Below, piece after piece: positions 10,094-19,315 of a stretch of 64,000 nucleotides of DNA. A model generated the notes under the pieces. That model had not been told where the DNA came from. It searched no databases and saw nothing but the letters and a program-made list of their open reading frames with translations. Position 1 is the stretch's first letter. The number at the start of each line of letters is the position of its first letter. The stretch comes from Rouxiella aceris. GTDB lineage: Bacteria > Pseudomonadota > Gammaproteobacteria > Enterobacterales > Enterobacteriaceae. Location: positions 1-64,000 of the forward strand of contig NZ_JAADJU010000003.1 in the NCBI RefSeq assembly GCF_012933545.1, in the 5' to 3' direction. A program made the translations under genes and the position numbers.

Positions 10094-10109
10094 GGTGATC
10101 TACATCACA
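10094..10109. promoter_or_regulatory. CRP-like site upstream of porin
   Basis: GGTGA-TCTACA-TCACA matches the CRP consensus TGTGA-N6-TCACA except at one or two left-arm bases. It lies about 300 bases before the porin start, so direct action depends on where transcription begins. Confidence 0.35.
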
Positions 10110-10153
10110 TTAAAAGCATGATAAGTATCACTCTTTGCACCAAAAAACCGCGA

Positions 10154-10170
10154 TGCACGATATTGGTGCA
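10154..10170. promoter_or_regulatory. NtrC-like enhancer site upstream of porin
   Basis: TGCACGATATTGGTGCA agrees closely with the NtrC palindrome TGCACC-N5-GGTGCA and resembles the strong enhancer sites of enterobacterial glnA. A second half-site TGCACC lies at 10136-10141. A TGGCACG sequence at 10373-10379 would suit a sigma-54 -24 element, but the matching -12 element (CTCC instead of TTGC) is poor, so sigma-54 use is unproven. Confidence 0.4.
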
Positions 10171-10410
10171 ATTCGTTATGCAAAAAACGCATAAAATCAT
10201 GGGGTTACAAAATGGATTTGGAATTATTTAGTTACATGTCTTTACGTTATTTTGACTAAATGATCCGAACTTTTCCATTTTAACTTTTTAAACATGATGC
10301 TATGGTTCGATTCGATTTACAGATAGCAACCATTATAAACATTAAGAAACTCGCAGCTGGATATTTAAAATCTGGCACGGGAACTCCTTTATAAAATTCT
10401 AGGAACTTAA

Positions 10411-11514
10411 ATGATGATGAAGCGCAGTGTATTGGCCGTAGCGGTCTCTTTAATTGTTGTAACCAGTGGTGCAAGTGCTACAGAAATTTATAACAAAGAT
10501 GGCAACCAATTAGATCTGTATGGCCGCGTCAACGGCAAACATCAATTTAGTGATAATACTGGTGCTAACGGTGATTACACTTATGTGCGTTTCGGCTTTA
10601 AAGGTCAGACTAAAATTAACGATCTGCTGACCGGTTATGGTCAGTGGGAATATAACGTGCAGGCCAATAACTCTGAGGGCGGCGCGGATTATCAAAACGG
10701 CAACAAAACCCGTCTGGGCTTTGCCGGTTTGAAATTCTCTCAATACGGTTCATTCGATTACGGCCGCAACTATGGTGTGGTTTACGATGCGATCGGTTAT
10801 ACCGATATGATGCCAGAGTACGGCGGCGATTCAGCTAACAGCGATAACTATATGGTTGGTCGTTCAAGCGGTCTGGCCACTTATCGTAATAAAAACTTCT
10901 TTGGCCTGGTTAAAGGTCTGAACTTTGCTTTGCAGTACCAGGGTAAAAACGAAGCGGCAAGCGCAGGCACCACTTCTCGCCCTAACAGCAAATCAAATGG
11001 TGACGGTTACGGCGCATCTGTAAGCTACGAAGATATTGGTGGCTCAGGCATTGGTGCCGTGGTAGCAGGTTCCTCTTCTGACCGCACCAACGCGCAGGCG
11101 ATTTCTGCGGTCGGTGGCGGTGATAAAGCCTCAGCCTGGTCTGCAGCACTGAAATACGATGCCAACCAGATTTATCTGGCTACCATGTACGAAGAAACCC
11201 GTAACCTGTCCAGCATCTCGGCCAACGGCGTATCCGGTTATGCCAATAAAACCCAGATCATGGAAGCCATTGCTCAGTACCAGTTCCTCAACGGTCTGCG
11301 TCCTTCCATTGCTTACGTGCAGAACAAAGCTATCGATGTTGAAGGTGTCGGCGATGCTTACATCTACAAATACTACGAAATCGGCGCGACTTACTACTTC
11401 AATAAAAACATGTACACCTACGTTGACTACAAAATCAACGCATTGGGTGAGAACAACAAACTTGGCGGCAACAACGACAACGTGACTACCGTCAGCTTGA
11501 CCTATCGTTTCTAA
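10411..11514 (+). CDS. OmpC/OmpF-type general porin
   Basis: Outer-membrane trimeric beta-barrel for passive diffusion of small solutes. The 367-aa precursor has a signal peptide ending SGASA before [15 protein letters not shown], the standard N-terminus of mature enterobacterial porins. Loop 3 carries MPEYGGD, equivalent to PEFGGD at the pore constriction, and the chain ends in TYRF with the C-terminal phenylalanine needed for barrel assembly. Three ATG codons follow each other at 10411-10419; AGGA stands seven bases before the first. It is a single gene with its own terminator. Which of OmpC, OmpF, OmpK or PhoE it corresponds to cannot be settled here. Confidence 0.95.
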   Translation: MMMKRSVLAVAVSLIVVTSGASATEIYNKDGNQLDLYGRVNGKHQFSDNTGANGDYTYVRFGFKGQTKINDLLTGYGQWEYNVQANNSEGGADYQNGNKTRLGFAGLKFSQYGSFDYGRNYGVVYDAIGYTDMMPEYGGDSANSDNYMVGRSSGLATYRNKNFFGLVKGLNFALQYQGKNEAASAGTTSRPNSKSNGDGYGASVSYEDIGGSGIGAVVAGSSSDRTNAQAISAVGGGDKASAWSAALKYDANQIYLATMYEETRNLSSISANGVSGYANKTQIMEAIAQYQFLNGLRPSIAYVQNKAIDVEGVGDAYIYKYYEIGATYYFNKNMYTYVDYKINALGENNKLGGNNDNVTTVSLTYRF

Positions 11515-11556
11515 GCTTAACGAGCATTACCCTTATCTGTGTCTGAAAAGGTAATT

Positions 11557-11588
11557 GCAAGGCAGGGCCATTGGCCTTGCCTTTTTTT
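11557..11588 (+). terminator. Porin gene terminator
   Basis: GCAAGGC (11557-11563) pairs with GCCTTGC (11574-11580), followed by CTTTTTTTA. This is a standard intrinsic terminator 43 bases after the porin stop. Confidence 0.85.
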
Positions 11589-11780
11589 ATGTATTGGGAT
11601 CCGGCTTTAGTTAATGCATATCTTGTTAACTATCTGTTAAATCAATTAATTAGCTGGCATAGCCTCAGGTTATACCCTGCGACCAAACAAGTATTCGTCG
11701 CGCCTCGGTGTTCGTGAAATAGTCGGCAGGTCAGGCAATCAGTTTTGCCATCCCCTTACACACGATAAAGAGAGTCGCTT

Positions 11781-12794
11781 ATGCAACAAATCCCCATGCC
11801 TTATCTGCTGTTTCTTGGTGACGTAATGGATCCGCTGGCAGCAAAAACTGCGCGCGGAATTCACGTTTGGCGTCCTGAGTCTTGCGTCGGTCAGATCCGT
11901 CTGGCAACCGATTCCGTCTCTCTGGGACTGGAAGATATGGACGTTACCACCGCAAAAGCGCGTGGTGCCAAAACCATGGTACTGGGGACGGCAAATGCCG
12001 GTGGCAAGCTGCCGACACATTGGATTGAATCCATTAAATCCGCCATTCGTGCCGGACTCAATGTCGCCAATGGCCTGCATCAGGGACTGCTGGAGCTGCC
12101 GGAACTGGTTGCCCTGGCCGATGAATATAATGTTCAACTGTTTGATGTGCGTCATATGCGTCCACAGTTGGATGTCGGCAGCGGTAAGAAGCGCAGCGGT
12201 AAACGTATTTTGACCGTCGGTACTGACTGCTCTGTCGGCAAAATGTATACCTCGCTGGCATTGGAAGCGGCGATGCGCGATATCGGCATGAAAGCGGACT
12301 TCCGTGCTACCGGTCAAACCGGGGTGCTGGTCGCCGGTGCCGGTATCGCTATTGATGCGGTGATCGCCGATTTTATTTCCGGTGCGGTGGAGTCTCTCTC
12401 TCCGGCCAATGATGACGATCACTGGGATATTATCGAAGGGCAGGGGTCGCTGTACCATCCGTCATTTGCCGGGGTCAGCATGGGGCTGATCCACGGCGCG
12501 CAGGCGCATCTGCTGGTGATGTGTCATGAACTGGGCCGCCCGCATATGCGCCATTTACCTCATCAGTTTATGCCAACGCTGCAACAGTGTGTTGCCACCA
12601 ACCTTGCCGCTGCCAGCCTGACCAGTCCACAGGTGCAGTTGGCCGGTTTCTCCCTTAACACCTCAGGCGTAGATGAAGCGCAAGCCAAAGCGGCGCTGGC
12701 AGAAATCAGCCGTGAATTTGGTGTGCCAGCCACCGACCCGGTACGTTTTGGCATCAGCGAACTGGCGCAATCCATCAAGGATCGTGGCTTATGA
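11781..12794 (+). CDS. dgcN: DUF1611 family protein, probable D-glutamate N-acetyltransferase DgcN
   Basis: The 337-aa protein belongs to the DUF1611 family, with an N-terminal Rossmann-like part and a P-loop-like motif GTDCSVGKMYTSL at residues 146-158. In marine bacteria a member (DgcN) acetylates D-glutamate so that its partner DgcA can racemise it. The same partner follows here with a four-base overlap (ATGA at 12791), which is why I prefer this function. AGAGAG precedes the start. First gene of a probable operon for D-amino-acid peptides. The substrate is inferred from family and context, not proven by sequence. Confidence 0.8.
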   Translation: MQQIPMPYLLFLGDVMDPLAAKTARGIHVWRPESCVGQIRLATDSVSLGLEDMDVTTAKARGAKTMVLGTANAGGKLPTHWIESIKSAIRAGLNVANGLHQGLLELPELVALADEYNVQLFDVRHMRPQLDVGSGKKRSGKRILTVGTDCSVGKMYTSLALEAAMRDIGMKADFRATGQTGVLVAGAGIAIDAVIADFISGAVESLSPANDDDHWDIIEGQGSLYHPSFAGVSMGLIHGAQAHLLVMCHELGRPHMRHLPHQFMPTLQQCVATNLAAASLTSPQVQLAGFSLNTSGVDEAQAKAALAEISREFGVPATDPVRFGISELAQSIKDRGL

Positions 12795-13756
12795 TCGCCC
12801 TCGATATTCAAACGGTTGAACTGCCGCTGGCGCGACCTTTTGCCATTTCTCGTAGTGTACGCACCGCCATTACCGTGGTGCGGGTGACCCTCACCGACGG
12901 CCAGTGGGTGGCGATGGGCGAGTGTACACCGACGGCCCATTATCAGGAGTCGGCGGAAAGTGTCTGTCAACAACTGGAGCAGGTACGTGCGCAGGTGGAA
13001 GCCGGGCTAAGTCGTCAGGCTTTGCAGCAGGCGCTGCCGATAGGGTCGGCACGCAATGCACTCGATTGTGCCATGTGGCGTTTGGATGCAGCAAAACAGG
13101 GCAAGACCGTCTGGCAACTGCTTGAAATGCCAGCACCTGAGCGGGTGGTCACTGCTGAAACCTTAAGCCTCGACAGCCTGGAAAATATGGTCAAAGCGGC
13201 AGAAGTCGCAGTGGCCGGAGGGGCCAAACTGCTGAAAATCAAACTCGATCGTCTGCAGATTATCGAGAAGGTGGCCGCCATTCGTCAGGCCGCCCCGCTG
13301 GCAACGTTGGTGGTAGACGCCAATGAAGCCTGGCTGGGGCTGGATCTCGACAGCCTGTTCCAGGCGCTGAGCGAATTTAATATCGCCATGATCGAACAAC
13401 CGCTGCCAGCGGGTAACGACAAAGACTTGGTGCATTGTTTGCATCCTATTCCTATCTGCGCCGACGAAAGTTGTCACCAGCGTTCAGATATCGCCGGGCT
13501 GCGTGATCGCTACGAGATGATCAATATCAAGTTGGATAAATGTGGCGGCCTGACCGAAGCGCTGGCAATGGCCGAAGCAGCCAAAACCCTCGGTCTGCGT
13601 CTGATGGTAGGGTGCATGCTGGGTTCCTCGCTGGCGATGGAAGCGGCATTGCCGGTGGCGGTGCAGGCGGAGTGCGTCGATCTCGACGGACCTATCTGGC
13701 TGGCGCAGGATTTTCAACCCGGGCTGCGCTATCACCAGGGCGAAGTCTGGCTGTAA
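12791..13756 (+). CDS. dgcA: Enolase-superfamily epimerase: N-acetyl-D-glutamate racemase DgcA or L-Ala-D/L-Glu epimerase
   Basis: The 321-aa protein is a member of the muconate-lactonising subgroup of the enolase superfamily. Catalytic lysines are seen in LLKIKLD (KxK motif, near residue 150) and MINIKLDKCGG, and the metal ligands in VVDANEAW, MIEQPL and CADES. E. coli YcjG, the closest well-known relative, epimerises L-Ala-D-Glu from murein. DgcA enzymes of the same family racemise N-acetyl-D-glutamate and occur beside dgcN, as here. Both roles fit the peptide-scavenging neighbours. The name follows the context; the enzyme might act on dipeptides instead. Confidence 0.82.
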   Translation: MIALDIQTVELPLARPFAISRSVRTAITVVRVTLTDGQWVAMGECTPTAHYQESAESVCQQLEQVRAQVEAGLSRQALQQALPIGSARNALDCAMWRLDAAKQGKTVWQLLEMPAPERVVTAETLSLDSLENMVKAAEVAVAGGAKLLKIKLDRLQIIEKVAAIRQAAPLATLVVDANEAWLGLDLDSLFQALSEFNIAMIEQPLPAGNDKDLVHCLHPIPICADESCHQRSDIAGLRDRYEMINIKLDKCGGLTEALAMAEAAKTLGLRLMVGCMLGSSLAMEAALPVAVQAECVDLDGPIWLAQDFQPGLRYHQGEVWL

Positions 13757-13828
13757 CGCAGCGGGGAAAGGGCCAGGCCTTTTCCCCGGATATTCACTAC
13801 ATTGTCCTGTTAAAGGAGCACGCTATTG

Positions 13829-15730
13829 ATGACTGAACTACCTGTTAGTGAGGCCTCCTCAACCGAGTCTGCTGACCCGCTGCTGCCGGAAACCCGTAAC
13901 AGGCCCATTCTTCAGGTGAAGGATTTATCGGTCAGTTTTAGCGGTCGCCAGGGCCAGACTCAGGCGCTGAAAGGCGTCTCTTTTTCGATTAATAAAGGCG
14001 AAGTGGTCGCCGTGGTTGGCGAGAGTGGTTCCGGCAAGTCCGTCACCTCGTTAAGTATTATGGGATTACTGGCCGAGTCCGCCCATATCGACGGCGGCAG
14101 CATAGAGTTTACTACCCGCAGCGGTGTCAGTCATTCGCTGGCGAAGATGGGCAGCGAGGCGCGTCGCCAACTGCGTGGTCAGGAAATGTCGATGATCTTC
14201 CAGGAGCCGATGACCTCCCTTAACCCGGTGTTGCGGGTGGGCGATCAACTGACCGAGGGGCTTATCGATCATGGCATTTGCACCAGGGTCGAGGCGCTAG
14301 CTAAAGCGCGGCAGTTGCTGAAACAGGTGCGTATCCCGGACGTTGACCGTATTTTAGGCTGTTTCCCCTTTGAGCTTTCTGGCGGTATGCGTCAGCGGGT
14401 GATGATTGCCCAGGCGTTGGCCTGCGACCCGGCGCTGCTGATTGCTGATGAACCCACCACGGCGCTGGATGTCACGGTGCAGGCGCGAATTTTACAGATC
14501 CTGCGCGATTTGCAACGCGGTTCAGATATGGCCGTGCTCTTTATTACCCATGATATGGGCGTGGTGGCCGAAATTGCCGATCGCGTGGTGGTGATGTATC
14601 ACGGCGAAGTGGTGGAAGAGGGCAGTGTTGCCGATATTTTTGCGCATGCCCGCCATCCCTATACCCGCGCCTTGCTGGCGGCTGTCCCACGACTCGGCGA
14701 TATGCAGGGGCTAAAGTGGCCGCGGCGCTTTCCTTTGATTTCGACAGAGCAAACGGTTGCCAGTGTGGCTGAACCCCTGGCTACAGACGACCAGACGACC
14801 GCCAACTATAGCGTGGCACCCTTGCTGGACGTACGCGGCCTGCGCGTCTGTTACCCCATTCGTTCCGGGATATTGTCCCGTATCACCCAGCAGGTGCACG
14901 CCGTCGAGCAGATCGATTTCTCCATTTGGCCGGGGGAGACGCTGGCTCTGGTCGGTGAAAGCGGCTGTGGCAAATCGACCACCGGCCGCGCCATCCTGCG
15001 TTTAGTGGGCAGTGAATCGGAAAGCATCCATCTTGAGGGCAAAGAGATCACCCTGCTGCGCGATAAGCCATTTCAGGCCATACGTCGGCAAATCCAGATG
15101 GTGTTTCAGGATCCCTATGCCTCCCTGAACCCCCGACTAACCGTTGGTTTCTCTATTGCCGAACCGCTGTTATTGCATGGGCTGGCGCGTTCGCTGGCCG
15201 AGGCGACGCCAAGGGTAAATAAATTGCTGCACAGCGTCGGGCTCGATCCCGCCGTTGCCCGCCGTTATCCCCATGAGTTTTCCGGCGGCCAGCGTCAGCG
15301 CATTGCCATCGCCCGCGCCATGGCGTTGCAGCCGCAGGTCATTATTGCCGACGAGGCAGTCTCGGCGCTGGATGTTTCCATTCAGGCGCAGGTGGTGAAT
15401 CTGATGATGGATTTGCAGCGTGATACCGGTGTTGCCTGGTTATTTATTTCCCATGATATGGCGGTGGTTGAGCGTATCGCCAACCGCGTGGCGGTGATGT
15501 ATCTCGGACAAATTGTCGAGATTGGTCCGCGCGATGCCATTTTTAGTGCGCCACAACATCCTTATACCCGGCGTTTGCTGAGTTCAGTGCCGGTTGCCGA
15601 CCCGACAAAAAGGGTGGCGCGCAGTTTTGATGATAGTGAAGTGAAGTCACCGGTGCATCCAGCCGGATGGCAAATAGCAAAAGTGAAATACCGTCAGGTA
15701 AGTGAGCACCACTGGGTGGCACAAACTTAA
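13829..15730 (+). CDS. Fused double ATPase of a peptide ABC importer (GsiA-like)
   Basis: Drives import of peptides across the inner membrane. Two complete ATPase domains are joined in 633 aa: the first with Walker A GESGSGKS, signature LSGGMRQR and Walker B LLIADEPTTALD; the second with GESGCGKS, FSGGQRQR and IIADEAVSALD. Each ends with the oligopeptide-family extension containing HPYTR. The length and order match GsiA (glutathione importer) of E. coli. An alternative TTG start at 13826 has slightly better spacing from AAAGGAG. It stands between the dgcNA pair and the transporter's other subunits. The cargo is more likely a murein-type or D-residue peptide than glutathione, by context. Confidence 0.93.
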   Translation: MTELPVSEASSTESADPLLPETRNRPILQVKDLSVSFSGRQGQTQALKGVSFSINKGEVVAVVGESGSGKSVTSLSIMGLLAESAHIDGGSIEFTTRSGVSHSLAKMGSEARRQLRGQEMSMIFQEPMTSLNPVLRVGDQLTEGLIDHGICTRVEALAKARQLLKQVRIPDVDRILGCFPFELSGGMRQRVMIAQALACDPALLIADEPTTALDVTVQARILQILRDLQRGSDMAVLFITHDMGVVAEIADRVVVMYHGEVVEEGSVADIFAHARHPYTRALLAAVPRLGDMQGLKWPRRFPLISTEQTVASVAEPLATDDQTTANYSVAPLLDVRGLRVCYPIRSGILSRITQQVHAVEQIDFSIWPGETLALVGESGCGKSTTGRAILRLVGSESESIHLEGKEITLLRDKPFQAIRRQIQMVFQDPYASLNPRLTVGFSIAEPLLLHGLARSLAEATPRVNKLLHSVGLDPAVARRYPHEFSGGQRQRIAIARAMALQPQVIIADEAVSALDVSIQAQVVNLMMDLQRDTGVAWLFISHDMAVVERIANRVAVMYLGQIVEIGPRDAIFSAPQHPYTRRLLSSVPVADPTKRVARSFDDSEVKSPVHPAGWQIAKVKYRQVSEHHWVAQT

Positions 15731-15818
15731 TCCCTGGCGCAATGACTGCGGTAGGGTCATTAATCCGGGGCAGATGACAGTTATGTTGAATATTTCGGGA
15801 TACTCACAGGAGAAGTAC

Positions 15819-17363
15819 ATGCATTCGATGTTAAATCGCAAGACATTACTGGCCGCCAGCCTGGCTGTTTGCTTTACCACCTCGGCCTTTGCCAAAGATC
15901 TGAGCATCTCCATGTATGCGGATGTCACCGGGTTTGACCCCCATGACACTACCGATACCCTGAGCTACTCAGTGCAAACCGGTATTTTCCAGCGTCTGTT
16001 TGAATTTGATAACCAGATGAAGGTGATCCCGGTACTGGCCACCGATTACACCAGCAATGAGACGGCCACCGAATTTACCCTTAACCTGCGTCAGGGTGTG
16101 ACTTTCCAGGACGGTACGCCGTTTAACGCCGAAGCGGTTAAAATCAACCTTGAACGCCTGGCCAATCCGGCCAATCACCTTAAGCGCAACTCGTTGTTTA
16201 GCATGATCCAGAGCGTTGAGGTGACCGCCCCTTACCAGGTGAAAATCACCCTCAACAAGCCGTTTGGTGCCATGATCAACACCCTGGCCCACCCGTCAGC
16301 GGTAATGCACAGCCCGGCTTCGCTAAAAGCTTATCCGAACGAAGCGGATCTTAGCGTGCATCCGGTCGGTACCGGCCCATTCAAGTTTGTAGAATGGCAG
16401 CAGGGTAAAGACGTCAAACTGGTTAAATACGATAACTACTGGCAGAAAGGCTGGCCGAAAGTCGATGCCATCACCTTCTACCCGACACCAGAAGATTCCA
16501 CTCAGGTGGCCAAGCTGAAGTCCGGTGCGGTGCAGGCAGTCTATCCGCTGCCATCGGATCTGGTAGAAACCGTTAAAAGCGATCCGAAGCTGGATATCCA
16601 GCGTGACGCCGGTATCTACCTTTACTACATCGCCTTTAATACCCAGATAAAAGAGTTTAAAGATGTCCGCGTGCGTCAGGCCATTAACTACGCCATTGAT
16701 CGTAACCTGTGGTTGAAAGTCGGTTTTGCCGGACTCGGCTCGCCGTCAACCTCGCCACTGCCGCAGAATGTGCAGTTCTATCAAAAGCAGGCAGAGCCGG
16801 ATTACAGTTACAACATTGCCAAAGCCAAGGCATTGCTGAAAGAAGCGGGCTATCCCGATGGCTTTGAAGTGGAAATGTGGAGCTCCAATAAAACCGACCG
16901 TATCCGTACCGGCCAGTTTATCAAACAGCAATTGGGGCTGATTGGTATCCGCGTCAAACAGGTGCCGATGGATGCCGGTTCGCTGACCCAGCGTTTGTGG
17001 AGTACGCCAAAAGCAGAAGATGCCAAAGTGCAGATGTACTACGGTGCCTGGTCAACCTCCACCGGTGATGCCGACTGGGCGTTGCGTCCGCTGTTTGCCA
17101 CCGAATCCTGGATCCCGAAAGCCTATAACGTCTCCTACTACAGCAATAAAGCCGTCGATGCCGATATTACCGCTGCGCTGCAAACGGCGGATATGACCAA
17201 ACGTAAAGCGGCTTATGATGATGCGCAAAAACTGCTGTGGGCCGATGCGCCTGTCGCATTCCTCGGTTCACCAGACAATCTGGTGGGTAAAACCCGCGAT
17301 CTGAGCGGCGTATTTATGCTGGCCGACGGTACGCTGCTGTTTAATCAGGCGCAGTTTAAATAA
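15819..17363 (+). CDS. Periplasmic peptide-binding protein (GsiB-like)
   Basis: Extracytoplasmic solute-binding protein of the oligopeptide family (SBP_bac_5); delivers peptide to the permease pair encoded next. The 514 aa (GsiB 512) start with signal peptide KTLLAASLAVCFTTSAFA, cleaved before KDLSIS. The family segment HPVGTGPFKFVEW is present near residue 180. I chose ATG 15819 because CAGGAGA lies just upstream and the signal peptide begins there; an open frame extends farther upstream but overlaps the ATPase gene. It lacks a lipobox cysteine, so it is soluble in the periplasm. Confidence 0.93.
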   Translation: MHSMLNRKTLLAASLAVCFTTSAFAKDLSISMYADVTGFDPHDTTDTLSYSVQTGIFQRLFEFDNQMKVIPVLATDYTSNETATEFTLNLRQGVTFQDGTPFNAEAVKINLERLANPANHLKRNSLFSMIQSVEVTAPYQVKITLNKPFGAMINTLAHPSAVMHSPASLKAYPNEADLSVHPVGTGPFKFVEWQQGKDVKLVKYDNYWQKGWPKVDAITFYPTPEDSTQVAKLKSGAVQAVYPLPSDLVETVKSDPKLDIQRDAGIYLYYIAFNTQIKEFKDVRVRQAINYAIDRNLWLKVGFAGLGSPSTSPLPQNVQFYQKQAEPDYSYNIAKAKALLKEAGYPDGFEVEMWSSNKTDRIRTGQFIKQQLGLIGIRVKQVPMDAGSLTQRLWSTPKAEDAKVQMYYGAWSTSTGDADWALRPLFATESWIPKAYNVSYYSNKAVDADITAALQTADMTKRKAAYDDAQKLLWADAPVAFLGSPDNLVGKTRDLSGVFMLADGTLLFNQAQFK

Positions 17364-17458
17364 TCGATGGATTGACCATGACGGGCAGATCTCTGCTGCC
17401 CGTCCGGCGTTGACACCTGCGGGTGGAGAGTGATTTTGTTATCGGGGAACGGGATTTT

Positions 17459-18379
17459 ATGCTGACCTATTTTATCCGCAGAATACTGGAAATGATCCCG
17501 GTACTGCTGGTGGTGTCATTACTGATTTTTGGTTTTATCAAGCTGCTGCCGGGTGACCCTGCGCGTATTTACGCCGGTCAGGATGCCTCTTTGCAGGCGG
17601 TTGAGTCAGCGCGGCAATTGCTTGGTTTAAACGATCCCCTTCCGGCGCAATATTGGCACTGGCTGAGCGGCGTATTTCGTGGCGATCTGGGTACTACTTA
17701 CCGCACGCGACAGCCGGTGCTGGCGGTGATAGAAGCCGGGTTTATGCCGACCCTCTATCTGGCGATGGCCGGTTTTGCCTGGTCAGTCGTGCTGGGATTG
17801 GTGATTGGCGTCTGGGCCGCGTTACGACGCGGTAAATGGCAGGACTGGACTTTGATGAGCGTGGCGATCGGCGGTATTTCCATGCCGCCGTTCTGGCTGG
17901 GGCTGCTGCTGATCCAGTTTGTCGCCATGCCGTTCGGCATCTTTTCGGTCAGCGGCTTTAACAAGCCGAGCGACATTATCCTGCCCGCCATCACCCTGGG
18001 CTCCTCGGTGGCGGCGGTGATGGCGCGTTTTACCCGTTCGGCATTTCTTGAGGTGGCGCAGGAAGACTATGTGCGAACCGCCAATGCCAAAGGGCTGCGG
18101 GCGCGGCTGGTGACCTGGAAGCATGTGATGCGCAATGCGCTGATCCCGGTGATCACCATGCTCGGTCTGCAGTTTGGTTTTTTGCTCGGTGGTTCAATTA
18201 TTGTTGAAGTGGTGTTTAGTTGGCCGGGGCTGGGATGGTTGCTGATCCAGTCGATACAAACCCAGGACCAGCCGGTGATCCAGGCGCTGGTAATGCTGTT
18301 TGTCTTCGAGTTTATTGTCATCAATACCCTGGTTGACTTGCTGTACGCGGTGGTTAACCCGGCGATCCGACTGAGTTAG
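17459..18379 (+). CDS. ABC peptide permease (GsiC/DppB-like)
   Basis: First inner-membrane permease of the importer; exactly 306 aa, like GsiC. It starts MLTYFIRRILEMIPVLLVVS, typical of the DppB group, and has about six membrane spans. The EAA loop that contacts the ATPase is recognisable around DYVRTANAKGLRARLVTWKHVMRNA (positions 18066-18140). The start at 17459 has GGGA upstream; an earlier in-frame start at 17423 would add 12 hydrophilic residues and is less likely. Confidence 0.93.
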   Translation: MLTYFIRRILEMIPVLLVVSLLIFGFIKLLPGDPARIYAGQDASLQAVESARQLLGLNDPLPAQYWHWLSGVFRGDLGTTYRTRQPVLAVIEAGFMPTLYLAMAGFAWSVVLGLVIGVWAALRRGKWQDWTLMSVAIGGISMPPFWLGLLLIQFVAMPFGIFSVSGFNKPSDIILPAITLGSSVAAVMARFTRSAFLEVAQEDYVRTANAKGLRARLVTWKHVMRNALIPVITMLGLQFGFLLGGSIIVEVVFSWPGLGWLLIQSIQTQDQPVIQALVMLFVFEFIVINTLVDLLYAVVNPAIRLS

Positions 18380-18387
18380 GAGCAATA

Positions 18388-19299
18388 ATGCGCGATCCTG
18401 TCACCCCATTACCCGAAATTGGTCATAGCGAAGTGACCGCCAGCACAGAGGATATCCGCTCACCATGGCGGGATTTCTTGCAGTCATTTTTTCGCCATCC
18501 GGTAGCCATTGTCTCCACGCTGTTTATTTTGTTGTTGATCCTGGTGGCAGTTTTGGCACCGTGGATCGCCCCTTACGATCCCCAGGTGCCTGACTGGATG
18601 GCGCTGGGGGCCGGCCCTTCTGCCGAACACTGGTTTGGCACCGACGATCTTGGCCGTGACGTGCTGAGTCGTATTATCTTTGGTGCGCGCATCTCGCTGT
18701 ATGTCGGGCTGCTGTCGGTTACCCTGGGAATGGTGCTTGGCGTGTTGCTTGGGCTGCTGGCCGGTTACTACGGTAAATGGCTGGATATGCTGATTATGCG
18801 TGGCTCCGACGTGCTGTTTGCTTTTCCCGGGGTGATGCTGGCCATTGCCGTGGTAGCAATCCTCGGACCGGGGTTAAATAACGTCATTATTGCCGTGGCG
18901 GTATTTAGTGTGCCGGTATTTGCCCGTATCGTGCGTGCCTCAACGTTATCGATCAAGCAGAGTGCCTATATAGAAGCGGTGCGCTGTGTCGGTGCCCCTG
19001 ACCGCGTAGTGCTGCTACGCCATATTTTGCCTGGTACTTTATCCAATGTGATTGTCTATTTTACCATGCGTATTGGCACCAGCATTCTTACCGCCGCCAG
19101 CCTGAGTTTTATCGGTCTCGGCCCGGAGCCGGATGTCCCCGAATGGGGCAATATTTTAGCCATGAGTCGTAATATGATGATGGCCGGAAAATGGAACGTC
19201 AGCGTGTTTCCTGGTCTGGCTATCTTTCTGACCGTGCTGGCCTTTAATCTGCTGGGGGACGCACTGCGCGATACCCTCGATCCCAAATTGCAAAAATAA
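18388..19299 (+). CDS. ABC peptide permease (GsiD/DppC-like)
   Basis: Second permease subunit, 303 aa as in GsiD. The N-terminal cytoplasmic tail ends with WRDFLQSFFRHPVA, then a membrane span; WFGTDDLGRDVLSRIIFGAR is the DppC hallmark, and the EAA loop appears near YIEAVRCVGAPDRVVLLRHILPG (positions 18967-19035). GGAG lies seven bases before the ATG. It is nine bases downstream of the other permease and nearly touches the next peptidase gene, so transport and hydrolysis are probably co-expressed. Confidence 0.93.
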   Translation: MRDPVTPLPEIGHSEVTASTEDIRSPWRDFLQSFFRHPVAIVSTLFILLLILVAVLAPWIAPYDPQVPDWMALGAGPSAEHWFGTDDLGRDVLSRIIFGARISLYVGLLSVTLGMVLGVLLGLLAGYYGKWLDMLIMRGSDVLFAFPGVMLAIAVVAILGPGLNNVIIAVAVFSVPVFARIVRASTLSIKQSAYIEAVRCVGAPDRVVLLRHILPGTLSNVIVYFTMRIGTSILTAASLSFIGLGPEPDVPEWGNILAMSRNMMMAGKWNVSVFPGLAIFLTVLAFNLLGDALRDTLDPKLQK

Positions 19300-19315
19300 G
19301 CTATGCCGAGTGACC

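Larger units (their letters stand above)
9494..10410. other. Long intergenic region before the porin gene
   Basis: More than 900 bases with no convincing gene. A 72-codon frame (9624-9842, plus) lacks a ribosome site and any known family. The last 320 bases are AT-rich and carry regulatory-looking sites listed separately (10094, 10154). An inverted repeat TTATGC-N7-GCATAA lies at 10176-10194. The left 500 bases could hide a small RNA, but I see no structure that proves one. Confidence 0.5.

Noticed and set aside
10373-10388. Sigma-54 promoter for the porin gene
   Set aside because: TGGCACG fits the -24 element, but the -12 element lacks the invariant GC and the leader would be only about 11 bases; kept only as a possibility.
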